A stretch of 64,000 bases of DNA from an uncultured Eubacteriales bacterium (lineage in GTDB: Bacteria > Bacillota > Clostridia > Lachnospirales > Lachnospiraceae): positions 1 through 64,000 of the forward strand of contig OMXJ01000014.1 of the NCBI GenBank assembly GCA_900315015.1. The letters run 5' to 3'. A program made the position numbers and the translations under genes. Every line of letters starts with the position of its first letter. Position 1 is the stretch's first letter. A model generated the notes under the pieces. That model had not been told where the DNA came from, did no database searches, and saw nothing but the letters and a program-made list of their open reading frames with translations. Positions 1-6,854 of this stretch are shown piece by piece.

Positions 1-1
1 A

Positions 2-124
2 GGCGCGGTCAATTCAGCTGAAAATGGTTTCAGTATAGGCGGAAACGCAAACACAGCGGCCGCAGCAAGCGATGAAGCCGAGACACTGAAGAACATTTTT
101 GGGATAAGGAACAAATCAAAGTAA
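2..124 (+). CDS. Phage scaffold/minor structural protein, C-terminal fragment
   Basis: An open frame enters from the left edge and ends at the TAA at 122-124, giving about 40 residues that are rich in Ala, Asn and Gly and end in a basic tail. It sits 30 bases upstream of the capsid gene, where siphovirus genomes usually carry the scaffold or capsid-assembly protease, so it is probably the C-terminus of such a protein. Too little is visible to name the family, and the assignment rests on position only. Confidence 0.45.
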   Translation, partial: GAVNSAENGFSIGGNANTAAAASDEAETLKNIFGIRNKSK

Positions 125-154
125 AACAAACATTAAAGAAGGAGGCCAAAAACT

Positions 155-1042
155 ATGGCTATAACAGAATATGCAGGTAAATTCAGTAACGTGCTCAGAG
201 ACCTTTACGGTCAGGAGCTTAAGTCAGATGCACTTTTTCACTCTAACACAGACCTTCAGATCGTGAACGGTCAGTATATCAAGATTCCTAAGATGAGCGT
301 TTCAGGTCTTAAGGACCATACAAGAGGCGGCGCATACAATACCGGAAGCGTGACACAGAGCTATCAGCCAGCACAGCTCGACCATGACAGAGACAGAGAG
401 ATTCCTGTTGATGCTATGGATGTTGATGAGAGTAATCAGGTTGTGACTGTTGCGAACATCACAAAGCGCTTTGAGACCACACAGGCAATCCCTGAGCTTG
501 ACGCTTATACATTCTCAAAGCTTCATTCAGAGTATGTAAGAGTCGGTGGTACGGTGGATTCTACTGTGCTTACGGCTGCAAACGTGCTTTCAAAGATTGA
601 TGATGTGCTTGCACAGATGGAAGATAAGGGCGTACCGCTTGAAAGAGTCATCCTTTACTGCACCTCTGCAATAAAGAAGCTTATCAAGAATGCACCAGGT
701 CTTACTAGAATGCTTGACGCTGCAAACGGCAACGGCATCGACAGACGCTTCAAGACCATTGACGATATCCAGAAGATCGAGACAGTACCTACTGACAGAT
801 TCAAGACCGCTTACAACTTCTCGGACGGTTTTACACCTGATGCCAATGCAGGACAGATCAATATGATCATTATCGACCCTGAAGCGCAGGTTTCAAGAGT
901 AAAGCATTCGTACATCAAGTGGTATACTCCTGGATCTGATTCAAGGGTAGCTGATGGTTATCTCTGGCAGTACAGAAGATACAACGGCACCTTTGCGATT
1001 GATGAAATGATTCTTGACGGCTGCTATATTAACGCACAGTAA
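155..1042 (+). CDS. Phage major capsid protein
   Basis: This 295-residue protein is predicted to form the icosahedral head shell. It has no signal peptide or membrane segment. Its composition (many beta-prone stretches, an acidic middle, and a C-terminal region ending in a YRRYNGTF-type segment followed by DEMILDGCYINAQ) resembles clostridial prophage major capsid proteins. It is preceded by GGAGG at 141-145 and lies between the scaffold remnant and the head-tail connector genes, which is the standard capsid position. Codon use is richer in G+C than in the host genes to the right, fitting a prophage. The family assignment is from memory of this gene order and composition, not from a search. 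Confidence 0.8.
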   Translation: MAITEYAGKFSNVLRDLYGQELKSDALFHSNTDLQIVNGQYIKIPKMSVSGLKDHTRGGAYNTGSVTQSYQPAQLDHDRDREIPVDAMDVDESNQVVTVANITKRFETTQAIPELDAYTFSKLHSEYVRVGGTVDSTVLTAANVLSKIDDVLAQMEDKGVPLERVILYCTSAIKKLIKNAPGLTRMLDAANGNGIDRRFKTIDDIQKIETVPTDRFKTAYNFSDGFTPDANAGQINMIIIDPEAQVSRVKHSYIKWYTPGSDSRVADGYLWQYRRYNGTFAIDEMILDGCYINAQ

Positions 1043-1052
1043 GGGGGAACTT

Positions 1053-1322
1053 ATGAAGGCTAAGAAACTTAACAAGGTTTATGACGTCGATAACGTTTCA
1101 AAGGCTTCATACCTTAAGCAGGGCTATGATATATACAACGATGATGGGGAGTGCATAGAGCATTCCCCTTTGTCAGTTGTGCCATACTCTGAATATGATA
1201 AGGTCGTGAAGGAACTTGAAGCACTTAAGAAGGCAGTAGCTGAAAAGGCAGCAGCTGAAAAGCCGGTTGCAAATGAGGCAGCAGCTGAAAAGGCAGCAGC
1301 AAAAAACAAAAAGAACGAATAA
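1053..1322 (+). CDS. Small phage head protein with Ala/Lys-rich C-terminus
   Basis: The protein has 89 residues. I chose the ATG at 1053 because AGGGGG lies just upstream of it, and a longer reading from 1014 would overlap the capsid gene. The N-terminal half is an ordinary globular-looking segment. The C-terminal 30 residues are a low-complexity run of AEKAAAEK-type units ending KNKKNE, likely a disordered or helical tail. It sits between the capsid and connector genes, where phages often carry head-decoration or head-fibre-type proteins or a Rho-N-like protein. I do not recognise a specific family. Confidence 0.6.
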   Translation: MKAKKLNKVYDVDNVSKASYLKQGYDIYNDDGECIEHSPLSVVPYSEYDKVVKELEALKKAVAEKAAAEKPVANEAAAEKAAAKNKKNE

Positions 1323-1342
1323 GGGAAGGAGAAGCCTAAACG

Positions 1343-1723
1343 ATGGAAAGCTATGCTGATTTGTATTATTATACAGAGATATATAAGGGCGCCGTTTTAG
1401 GCTCTGAGGAAGATACCGAAAAAGCCCTTCTGAATTCAAGCATCCACGTTGACACGCTGACATTCAACCGTATTGTCGGAAGGTTCGAAGAACTTACGGA
1501 CTTCCAGCAGGGCGTCATAAAGGATGTTGTATGCAAGCTTGCGGAGTGGGAATATAACAATGCGGACGCGTTAAACAGCGCATTGAAATCTTACAGCATT
1601 AACGGAGTTTCTATGAGCTTTGATAAGGCATACAATGTCAGGATGGTAAACGGCGTTACAGTTCCTGCGGCGATATACGGGGAGCTTGAACAGACGGGGT
1701 TATGTTGTGGGAGGCTGCCATGA
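1343..1723 (+). CDS. Phage head-tail connector (adaptor) protein
   Basis: This 126-residue, mostly helical protein has acidic and aromatic helices and no membrane segment. Size and position directly after the capsid genes match the gp6/gp15-type connector that docks on the portal ring and begins the neck. An AAGGGAAGGAGAAG ribosome-binding site precedes the ATG. The stop codon overlaps the next start (ATGA at 1720-1723), indicating translational coupling with the next neck protein. The family call is by position, size and composition. Confidence 0.65.
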   Translation: MESYADLYYYTEIYKGAVLGSEEDTEKALLNSSIHVDTLTFNRIVGRFEELTDFQQGVIKDVVCKLAEWEYNNADALNSALKSYSINGVSMSFDKAYNVRMVNGVTVPAAIYGELEQTGLCCGRLP

Positions 1724-2061
1724 AATATCCGAAGCTTATTCCCACAAAAGGGATCTTAAAGAAAATTGCCCTTGTAGAGATTGAACAAGAAGGACTTGAT
1801 GATACAGGTGAGCCTCTTGAAACGATTACCGTTACAGAAAAATGCAATTATCAGGAACGCACTGAAAAAGTGTATAGTAATGGAAAAGTTGATACTGTCG
1901 TAAGAGCTAAATGTTATTTCGATGGAGATCTGTGCAGCAGTGTGAATGCCATATCAGGCGGCTATGTGACTATCCTGGGAGAAAGAAGGCGCATAAAAGC
2001 CGGAACGAAAGCGTACAATCCTGATGGAACGGTAAATTATACCTGCCTGGAACTGGAATAG
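1720..2061 (+). CDS. Phage head-closure / minor neck protein
   Basis: The protein has 113 residues from the ATG at 1720, which has GGGAGG 6 bases upstream and overlaps the preceding stop. An upstream ATG at 1702 lacks such a site. The predicted fold is beta-rich, with a C-terminal segment containing GGYVTILGERRRIKAGTK. In siphoviruses the second gene after the capsid connectors is usually the head-completion (stopper) protein, and this fits. No catalytic motif is visible. Confidence 0.55.
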   Translation: MKYPKLIPTKGILKKIALVEIEQEGLDDTGEPLETITVTEKCNYQERTEKVYSNGKVDTVVRAKCYFDGDLCSSVNAISGGYVTILGERRRIKAGTKAYNPDGTVNYTCLELE

Positions 2062-2073
2062 GAGGACAATGAA

Positions 2074-2454
2074 ATGAAAGTTGATTCAGTGGTACGCATT
2101 AATGCTCCGGTCATAAAGGATCTTAATAACAAGGTCAACTTAGCTCTTGCTAAGACAGGAGAGGCGCTCCATACTAAAGTAGTTCAGGACCAGGTAATGC
2201 CGCGTGACACCGGACAGCTTCAGAACATCAAGACATTTGTTGACCTTACGGAGCAGAACTCCGGGAAAGTCTCACTTGTAACTGAGGGGCCTTATGCCAG
2301 AAGGTTATATTTTCATCCGGAGTATAATTTTAAGCATACGGAGAATCCGAACGCAAAAGGCAGATGGCTGGATGATTATATGAGCGGCGGCAGTAAGCAG
2401 AATTTTGTACCGGCGGCTTTTAAGAGACTTCTCCGGAAGGAGCTGGGAACATGA
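2074..2454 (+). CDS. Phage minor capsid / HK97-gp10-like neck protein
   Basis: The protein has 126 residues. The pattern PRDTGQLQ followed by SLVTEGPYARRLYFHPEYNF and GRWLDDYM is typical of the gp10-like/minor capsid protein group, in which a bound N-terminal helix is followed by a DTG.L motif and an aromatic YA..L.Y segment. These proteins join the head to the tail tube. GGAGG at 2061-2065 supports the start. The stop overlaps the next gene by 4 bases (ATGA at 2451), so it is coupled to the tail terminator. Confidence 0.7.
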   Translation: MKVDSVVRINAPVIKDLNNKVNLALAKTGEALHTKVVQDQVMPRDTGQLQNIKTFVDLTEQNSGKVSLVTEGPYARRLYFHPEYNFKHTENPNAKGRWLDDYMSGGSKQNFVPAAFKRLLRKELGT

Positions 2455-2834
2455 TTACTTTAAGTGAGATAAGACAGATCATTGAAGATTTAGGGCTGTC
2501 TGAACACACCTATATGGGCAACGTTGACAATAAAAAAGATAAATCCATAGGCGTATACGGCAGGCGCAGCATATCGGCTTTCAAAAAGGCGGTAGGCGGC
2601 AATGACTCCTATAACATTAAGGAAGTCAGCCTGCTTATACACTGGAATAAAAGCCCGGGGCAGTCTGAGACGGCAGCATATGACATCTTTAATGCAGTAC
2701 AGTCAATAGCAAGTGAAAAGATTTTATTCGTAAAGCTTGCGAACAATGAACCCGTGCCAATCGGTACGGATAAGTTCGGCATATATGAATATCTGATAGA
2801 CTTTGATGTATATTACAGATTGGAGGAAGTGTAA
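2451..2834 (+). CDS. Phage tail terminator / minor capsid protein
   Basis: This 127-residue alpha/beta protein resembles phage minor capsid or tail-terminator proteins, which cap the tail tube and join it to the neck. A YGRRS segment and a C-terminal IYEYLIDFDVYYR strand are typical of this group. It is translationally coupled to the previous gene by an ATGA overlap, and the tail tube start follows its stop with no gap. Assignment is by order and general pattern. Confidence 0.6.
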   Translation: MITLSEIRQIIEDLGLSEHTYMGNVDNKKDKSIGVYGRRSISAFKKAVGGNDSYNIKEVSLLIHWNKSPGQSETAAYDIFNAVQSIASEKILFVKLANNEPVPIGTDKFGIYEYLIDFDVYYRLEEV

Positions 2835-3275
2835 ATGGTAACAAGTGGAGTTTTTCCGGTTTTTGAAAATGTTTTTAAGGTAGGTACTGCAGGTACTTCT
2901 TCAGAGACAGCAGACATGAAGACTGTCGCAGACCTTACTAGTTTTTCCGTTTCTGTTGACGGAAATGTACAGGAATGGACACCAATGACAACTGAAGGAT
3001 GGGTGAGACGTCTTATGACTGGTAAGGGAATTACCATCACTCTTTCCGGAAAGAGAAATGTCGGCGATGCAGGTAACGATTATATTGCTTCTCTCTTTAT
3101 GAAAACAGGTGCAGCAGCAGAAACAAAGTTCGAGTGGGATTTCCCTAACGGCGATATCCTTGCGATGGACGTTGTTGTGAACGTGACCGCCCTTGGCGGT
3201 GAGTCAACAGATGTTGATGTACTTGAGTTCAACGTTATGAGCAATGGCAAGCCTACTTACACACCGGCTAACTAA
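2835..3275 (+). CDS. Phage major tail (tail tube) protein
   Basis: The protein has 146 residues and is beta-rich, with a segment GKGITITLSGKRNVGDAGN characteristic of phage tail tube proteins. Such proteins polymerise around the tape measure to make the tail tube. The ATG directly follows the stop of the previous gene, with GGAGG inside the end of that gene. A strong intrinsic terminator follows, which would make this the last gene of the highly expressed head-tail tube block. Confidence 0.75.
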   Translation: MVTSGVFPVFENVFKVGTAGTSSETADMKTVADLTSFSVSVDGNVQEWTPMTTEGWVRRLMTGKGITITLSGKRNVGDAGNDYIASLFMKTGAAAETKFEWDFPNGDILAMDVVVNVTALGGESTDVDVLEFNVMSNGKPTYTPAN

Positions 3276-3295
3276 TTTAATAATTTAAAAAACAA

Positions 3296-3336
3296 AAAAG
3301 CCCAGAGTTGAAGGTTCAATTCTGGGCTTTGCTTTT
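3296..3336 (+). terminator. Intrinsic terminator inside the phage late operon
   Basis: The arms AGCCCAGAGTTGAA and TTCAATTCTGGGCT form a 14-bp stem (one G-T pair) with a GG loop, followed by TTTGCTTTT. It lies between the tail tube gene and the tail chaperone genes and probably reduces read-through into genes needed in small amounts. Confidence 0.85.
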
Positions 3337-3357
3337 AATTAAAAAGGAGACTTTTTT

Positions 3358-3663
3358 ATGAAAATCAATTTGGATGATAAATTGACCAGAGACATTTCAA
3401 CGATTGCCATTAATGGCAAGGAATTCAAGGTCAACAAGACAAAAAATGCAGTCCTTAAGGTTCTTGCGTTGCTGGATGAAGGCGATAGTGCAGAAAATAT
3501 CGATAAGTCAGTAGAACTTCTTGTAGGAGCTGAATTTGTCAGCGAGATGAATGAGCTGTCATTCGGTGATTACAAGACAGCTTTCATCGGGGTCATGGCT
3601 GCTGCAATGGATATGACTTTCGAAGATGCAAAAGAAAGATTTGATTCTGCGAAGACACCCTGA
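3358..3663 (+). CDS. Phage tail assembly chaperone (gpG-like)
   Basis: This 101-residue acidic helical protein lies immediately upstream of the tape measure gene, the conserved position of the lambda G / GT tail chaperones. AAGGAG sits upstream of the ATG. It ends with Thr-Pro followed by TGA. The last sense codon and stop read CCC TGA, and the overlapping +1 frame continues for 119 codons without its own convincing ribosome-binding site, suggesting a programmed +1 shift to produce a longer G-T fusion. The chaperone would coat the tape measure protein during tail assembly. Confidence 0.7.
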   Translation: MKINLDDKLTRDISTIAINGKEFKVNKTKNAVLKVLALLDEGDSAENIDKSVELLVGAEFVSEMNELSFGDYKTAFIGVMAAAMDMTFEDAKERFDSAKTP

Positions 3664-4021
3664 TGAAGCTTATTACGACCTATTTGACGATTGGAATCTG
3701 ATTGAAAGCTCATTTGCCCAGCAGTACGGAATAAGGCTCAGGCTGGAAGATGAAATGACCTGGGATGAATTCAGCAATCTGCTCTCGGGCCTCGGGTCTG
3801 AAACACCGCTCGGGAAAATCGTGGGCATAAGATCTGAAAAAGACCAGAAGATCATCTCTGAATGGCCGCCTGAAATAAGGCGAATCCGGAATGAATGGCT
3901 GAGCAGAAAGATCCAGAAGAAAAAGACTGTAATAGTCGACAGGAAAAAATATGATAAGGAAATGATTAACTTACAGAATATGTTTAAATCGATCAGCACG
4001 ATAGGGAAGAAAGGAGGGTAA
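3662..4021 (+). CDS. T-like extension of the tail chaperone, reached by +1 frameshift
   Basis: This frame continues from the upstream chaperone after a +1 slip at CCC TGA (3658-3663). It contributes 119 residues starting DEAYYDLFDDW and ending in a basic tail, giving a fusion of about 220 residues. It could in principle start alone at an ATG at 3626, but no Shine-Dalgarno sequence precedes that. In lambda-like phages the T domain recruits the tail tube subunit while the G domain binds the tape measure. The stop is 2 bases before the tape measure start and GGAGG lies within its last codons. Confidence 0.6.
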   Translation, partial: DEAYYDLFDDWNLIESSFAQQYGIRLRLEDEMTWDEFSNLLSGLGSETPLGKIVGIRSEKDQKIISEWPPEIRRIRNEWLSRKIQKKKTVIVDRKKYDKEMINLQNMFKSISTIGKKGG

Positions 4022-4023
4022 AA

Positions 4024-6495
4024 ATGTCAGATGAAGTGGGCAAGGTCAGCCTAGGCCTTGAAATCGGAAGAAACAGTGTGGTCTCTGATACCAAGAGAAT
4101 CGGTCAGCAGGCGGCAGGAACCTTTCAGAACCAGTTCAAGGGAGTAGGACAGAAGATAGGCAAGTTCATGGCTGCTGCCTTTGCGGTCAAAGAAATAGTT
4201 GCATTCGGCAAGGAGTGCATGGAGTTAGGCTCTGACCTTACAGAGGTTCAGAACGTAGTAGAAACAACATTCGGAGCTGAGTCTGTCGCAAAAATCAATA
4301 AATTCGCAAGAGAAGCCATCACAAAGCTCGGTCTTTCAGAGACAGCTGCGAAGCAAGCAGTGGGAACTTTCGGTGCTATGGCTACGGCTTTCGGCTTTAC
4401 CGATGATGAAGCCTACAATATGTCAACATCCCTCACAGAACTGGCTTCAGGTATCAGCTCGTTCTATAATATGAGTTCTGATGAAGCAATGGGCAAGCTC
4501 AAATCTGTTTTTACAGGTGAAACGGAATCCCTTAAGAGCCTCGGTGTGGTAATGAGTCAGACTGCTCTTGATGCTTTTGCGATGGAGCAGGGTTTTGGCA
4601 AGACCACTAAGGAAATGAGCGAGCAGGAAAAGGTCGCCCTCCGTTATAAATTTGTTATGAAGCAGCTTGAAAAAGCTAACGGAGACTTTGCTAAGACATC
4701 TGGAACATCCTGGGCGAATCAGACGAGAATTTTTTCCCAGCAGCTGAATGCATTTAAGGCTTCAGTCGGACAGGGTCTTATCAATGCGCTTATGCCTGTC
4801 ATTAAAGTAATAAACCAGATGATGGCCAAGCTTATGGAGATGGGGCAGCTTTTCAAGAAGTTCACTGCTGATCTGTTCGGTGATGCGAGTGGCGGCGAGA
4901 ATATGGGCGGAGCTCTTACAGAGGCAGGTGAAGGAGCTGAAAGCACGGCGGATGGCTTAGAAGGTGCCGCTACGAGCGCCACTAAGCTCAAGAAGGCGCT
5001 TGCAGGATTTGATGAGCTGAATGTATTATCAAGTGATAATAATGGCTCCACGAGCGCCGTAGACAGCTCTCTTGCAAATTTAGCAACGACTAACTCATCA
5101 GCTGATACAAAGAACCTTGATGAGAGCCTGACAAAAGCGGAGGGCTTATTTAAGAAATTCAAGGATAGGATTGAGAAGATGTTCCCGAAAACATCGGGCG
5201 CTATCGCCGGACTTGACTTTGCAGGATTTAAGGAAGACATCAAGAAGATGGCTGGCGATTTCGAGAGCTCATTCAATCAGTATGTCAAGCCAACAGCAGA
5301 AAACTTATTTGGTACTCTTGGAGAGCTTTGCGATACTCAGATATCGAGCATCATAGAGAGACTCTCACCTCTCTGGGAAGGTGTATTCAAGCCTTTTGTT
5401 GACACATTCAACCAGGACATTCTCCCGACAGTAAGCTCGATGTTCAACGGACTCATAGAAATAGCAAAGCCTGCGATCAAAAACATTCAGGATGCATTCT
5501 GGACAATTGTTGATGATGCAGTGCTTCCGGTATTAACGGATATGACACAGATGTTTTCAGAAGCCTGGGATGATATCAGCGAGGTGTGGGATGAGTACGG
5601 AGCGCCGCTCGTTGAAACCTGGAAAGGTGTTTTTGAGGAGCTTGGAAAGTCTTTTAAAGAGGTTTGGAATACAGGCGTAAAACCTATCATTGATGATATC
5701 AGAGACAGGTTCAAGAAGCTTTGGGAAGACCATTTAAGACCGCTTTATAAAAAGCTTTTTACAAATATCTTAAGGATAGGCAAGGCAATCGGTGACCTTC
5801 TTAAAAATTATGTAATCCCGTTTGTGACTACAGTCTTGACAACGGTCCTTCCGATCATACGCAAGTGGGCAGGCATCCTCCAGGATACTTTTGAGCCTGC
5901 TGTAAGCGGCATAATTGATGCACTAGGTTCGGTCACAGATTTCCTTGCCAATGTTTTTGAGGGTAACTGGAAAGCTGCTTGGGAATCAGTCAAGAAAATC
6001 TTCGAAGATATTTTCGGAGGACTTGAACAGACACTTCTGAACATCGTAAATGTCCTTATAGGTGTCATCAACGGGCTCCTAAATGCTGTCGGAACGGCTT
6101 TTAATAAAGTAATCGATGCGATTAACGGAATATCATTCGAGATCCCGGACTGGGTTCCGGTTGTTGGCGGAAAGAAGTTCGATTTAGGGCTTGAATCCAT
6201 TACGATGCCTCAGATTCCGGAGCTTACTCTTCCTGCTCTTGCGAACGGTGCATATCTTGGCGCAAATACTCCGCGCCTTGCGGTGGTCGGGGACAACAAG
6301 ACAGAAGGTGAGTTCGTAGCTCCTGAGAGCAAGCTCAGGGAAGCAGTTATCGAAGGAATGAATGCAGTGCTTGGTAAGCTTAGCGGAATGAGCGCAGCCG
6401 GAAACGTTAACGTATATATCGGAAACGAGCAGGTCGAAGCTCTGCTTGTAAGAACAGACAATAGATTAAACAGAAGGTCGGGAGGTAGAACATGA
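4024..6495 (+). CDS. Phage tail tape measure protein
   Basis: The protein has 823 residues. The N-terminal 270 residues are mainly helical and contain the phrase TEVQNVVETTFG, common in clostridial tape measure proteins. The middle has repeated helical hairpins with W-E/D-x-x motifs, and residues about 590-700 include several hydrophobic segments likely to insert into the host membrane at DNA ejection. No lytic transglycosylase or peptidase motif is visible. Length normally sets the tail length, and at about 1.5 angstrom per residue this would give a tail of roughly 120 nm. It follows the chaperone pair and overlaps the next start by ATGA. Confidence 0.88.
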   Translation: MSDEVGKVSLGLEIGRNSVVSDTKRIGQQAAGTFQNQFKGVGQKIGKFMAAAFAVKEIVAFGKECMELGSDLTEVQNVVETTFGAESVAKINKFAREAITKLGLSETAAKQAVGTFGAMATAFGFTDDEAYNMSTSLTELASGISSFYNMSSDEAMGKLKSVFTGETESLKSLGVVMSQTALDAFAMEQGFGKTTKEMSEQEKVALRYKFVMKQLEKANGDFAKTSGTSWANQTRIFSQQLNAFKASVGQGLINALMPVIKVINQMMAKLMEMGQLFKKFTADLFGDASGGENMGGALTEAGEGAESTADGLEGAATSATKLKKALAGFDELNVLSSDNNGSTSAVDSSLANLATTNSSADTKNLDESLTKAEGLFKKFKDRIEKMFPKTSGAIAGLDFAGFKEDIKKMAGDFESSFNQYVKPTAENLFGTLGELCDTQISSIIERLSPLWEGVFKPFVDTFNQDILPTVSSMFNGLIEIAKPAIKNIQDAFWTIVDDAVLPVLTDMTQMFSEAWDDISEVWDEYGAPLVETWKGVFEELGKSFKEVWNTGVKPIIDDIRDRFKKLWEDHLRPLYKKLFTNILRIGKAIGDLLKNYVIPFVTTVLTTVLPIIRKWAGILQDTFEPAVSGIIDALGSVTDFLANVFEGNWKAAWESVKKIFEDIFGGLEQTLLNIVNVLIGVINGLLNAVGTAFNKVIDAINGISFEIPDWVPVVGGKKFDLGLESITMPQIPELTLPALANGAYLGANTPRLAVVGDNKTEGEFVAPESKLREAVIEGMNAVLGKLSGMSAAGNVNVYIGNEQVEALLVRTDNRLNRRSGGRT

Positions 6496-6845
6496 GTTTA
6501 ATAAAATTTGGCAATTATACACCGACTGAAGAACCAACGACATACAGCGTGACTCTGTCGGATCTCGATTCTGACGGAAGCGGAAGATCTGAAACAGGAG
6601 TAATGACCAGAAAAAGGATAAGGACCGGGCTATACAAAATAAGCGTAGGCTGGACTAATATTGACGACACGTTAAGGAATGCCATTCTGAATGCAGTCGC
6701 TGCCGCGTTTTTCTCTGTTACCTTTAATGATGGCAGGGAAAAAACGGAGCAGATGTATGTATCAGATAGAACGCAGGAATTAAAATACACAGATGCATCC
6801 GGGGCAAGGTATTGGGATGTATCTTTTGATCTGGTCAGCAAATAA
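6492..6845 (+). CDS. Phage tail protein downstream of the tape measure (DUF6711-like)
   Basis: The protein has 117 residues, with a segment SLIKFGNYTPTEEPTTYSV and a later motif GRTxxD-like strand SFDLVSK. Small proteins of this type occur between the tape measure and tail hub genes in prophages of gut Clostridia. It may be a distal tail adaptor. The start overlaps the tape measure stop (ATGA) and GGAGG lies just upstream. Function is inferred from position only. Confidence 0.5.
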   Translation: MSLIKFGNYTPTEEPTTYSVTLSDLDSDGSGRSETGVMTRKRIRTGLYKISVGWTNIDDTLRNAILNAVAAAFFSVTFNDGREKTEQMYVSDRTQELKYTDASGARYWDVSFDLVSK

Positions 6846-6854
6846 GGAGGCTAA

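Noticed and set aside
1124..1463. Minus-strand frames opposite the Ala/Lys-rich phage gene
   Set aside because: Low-complexity shadows with no starts or homology.
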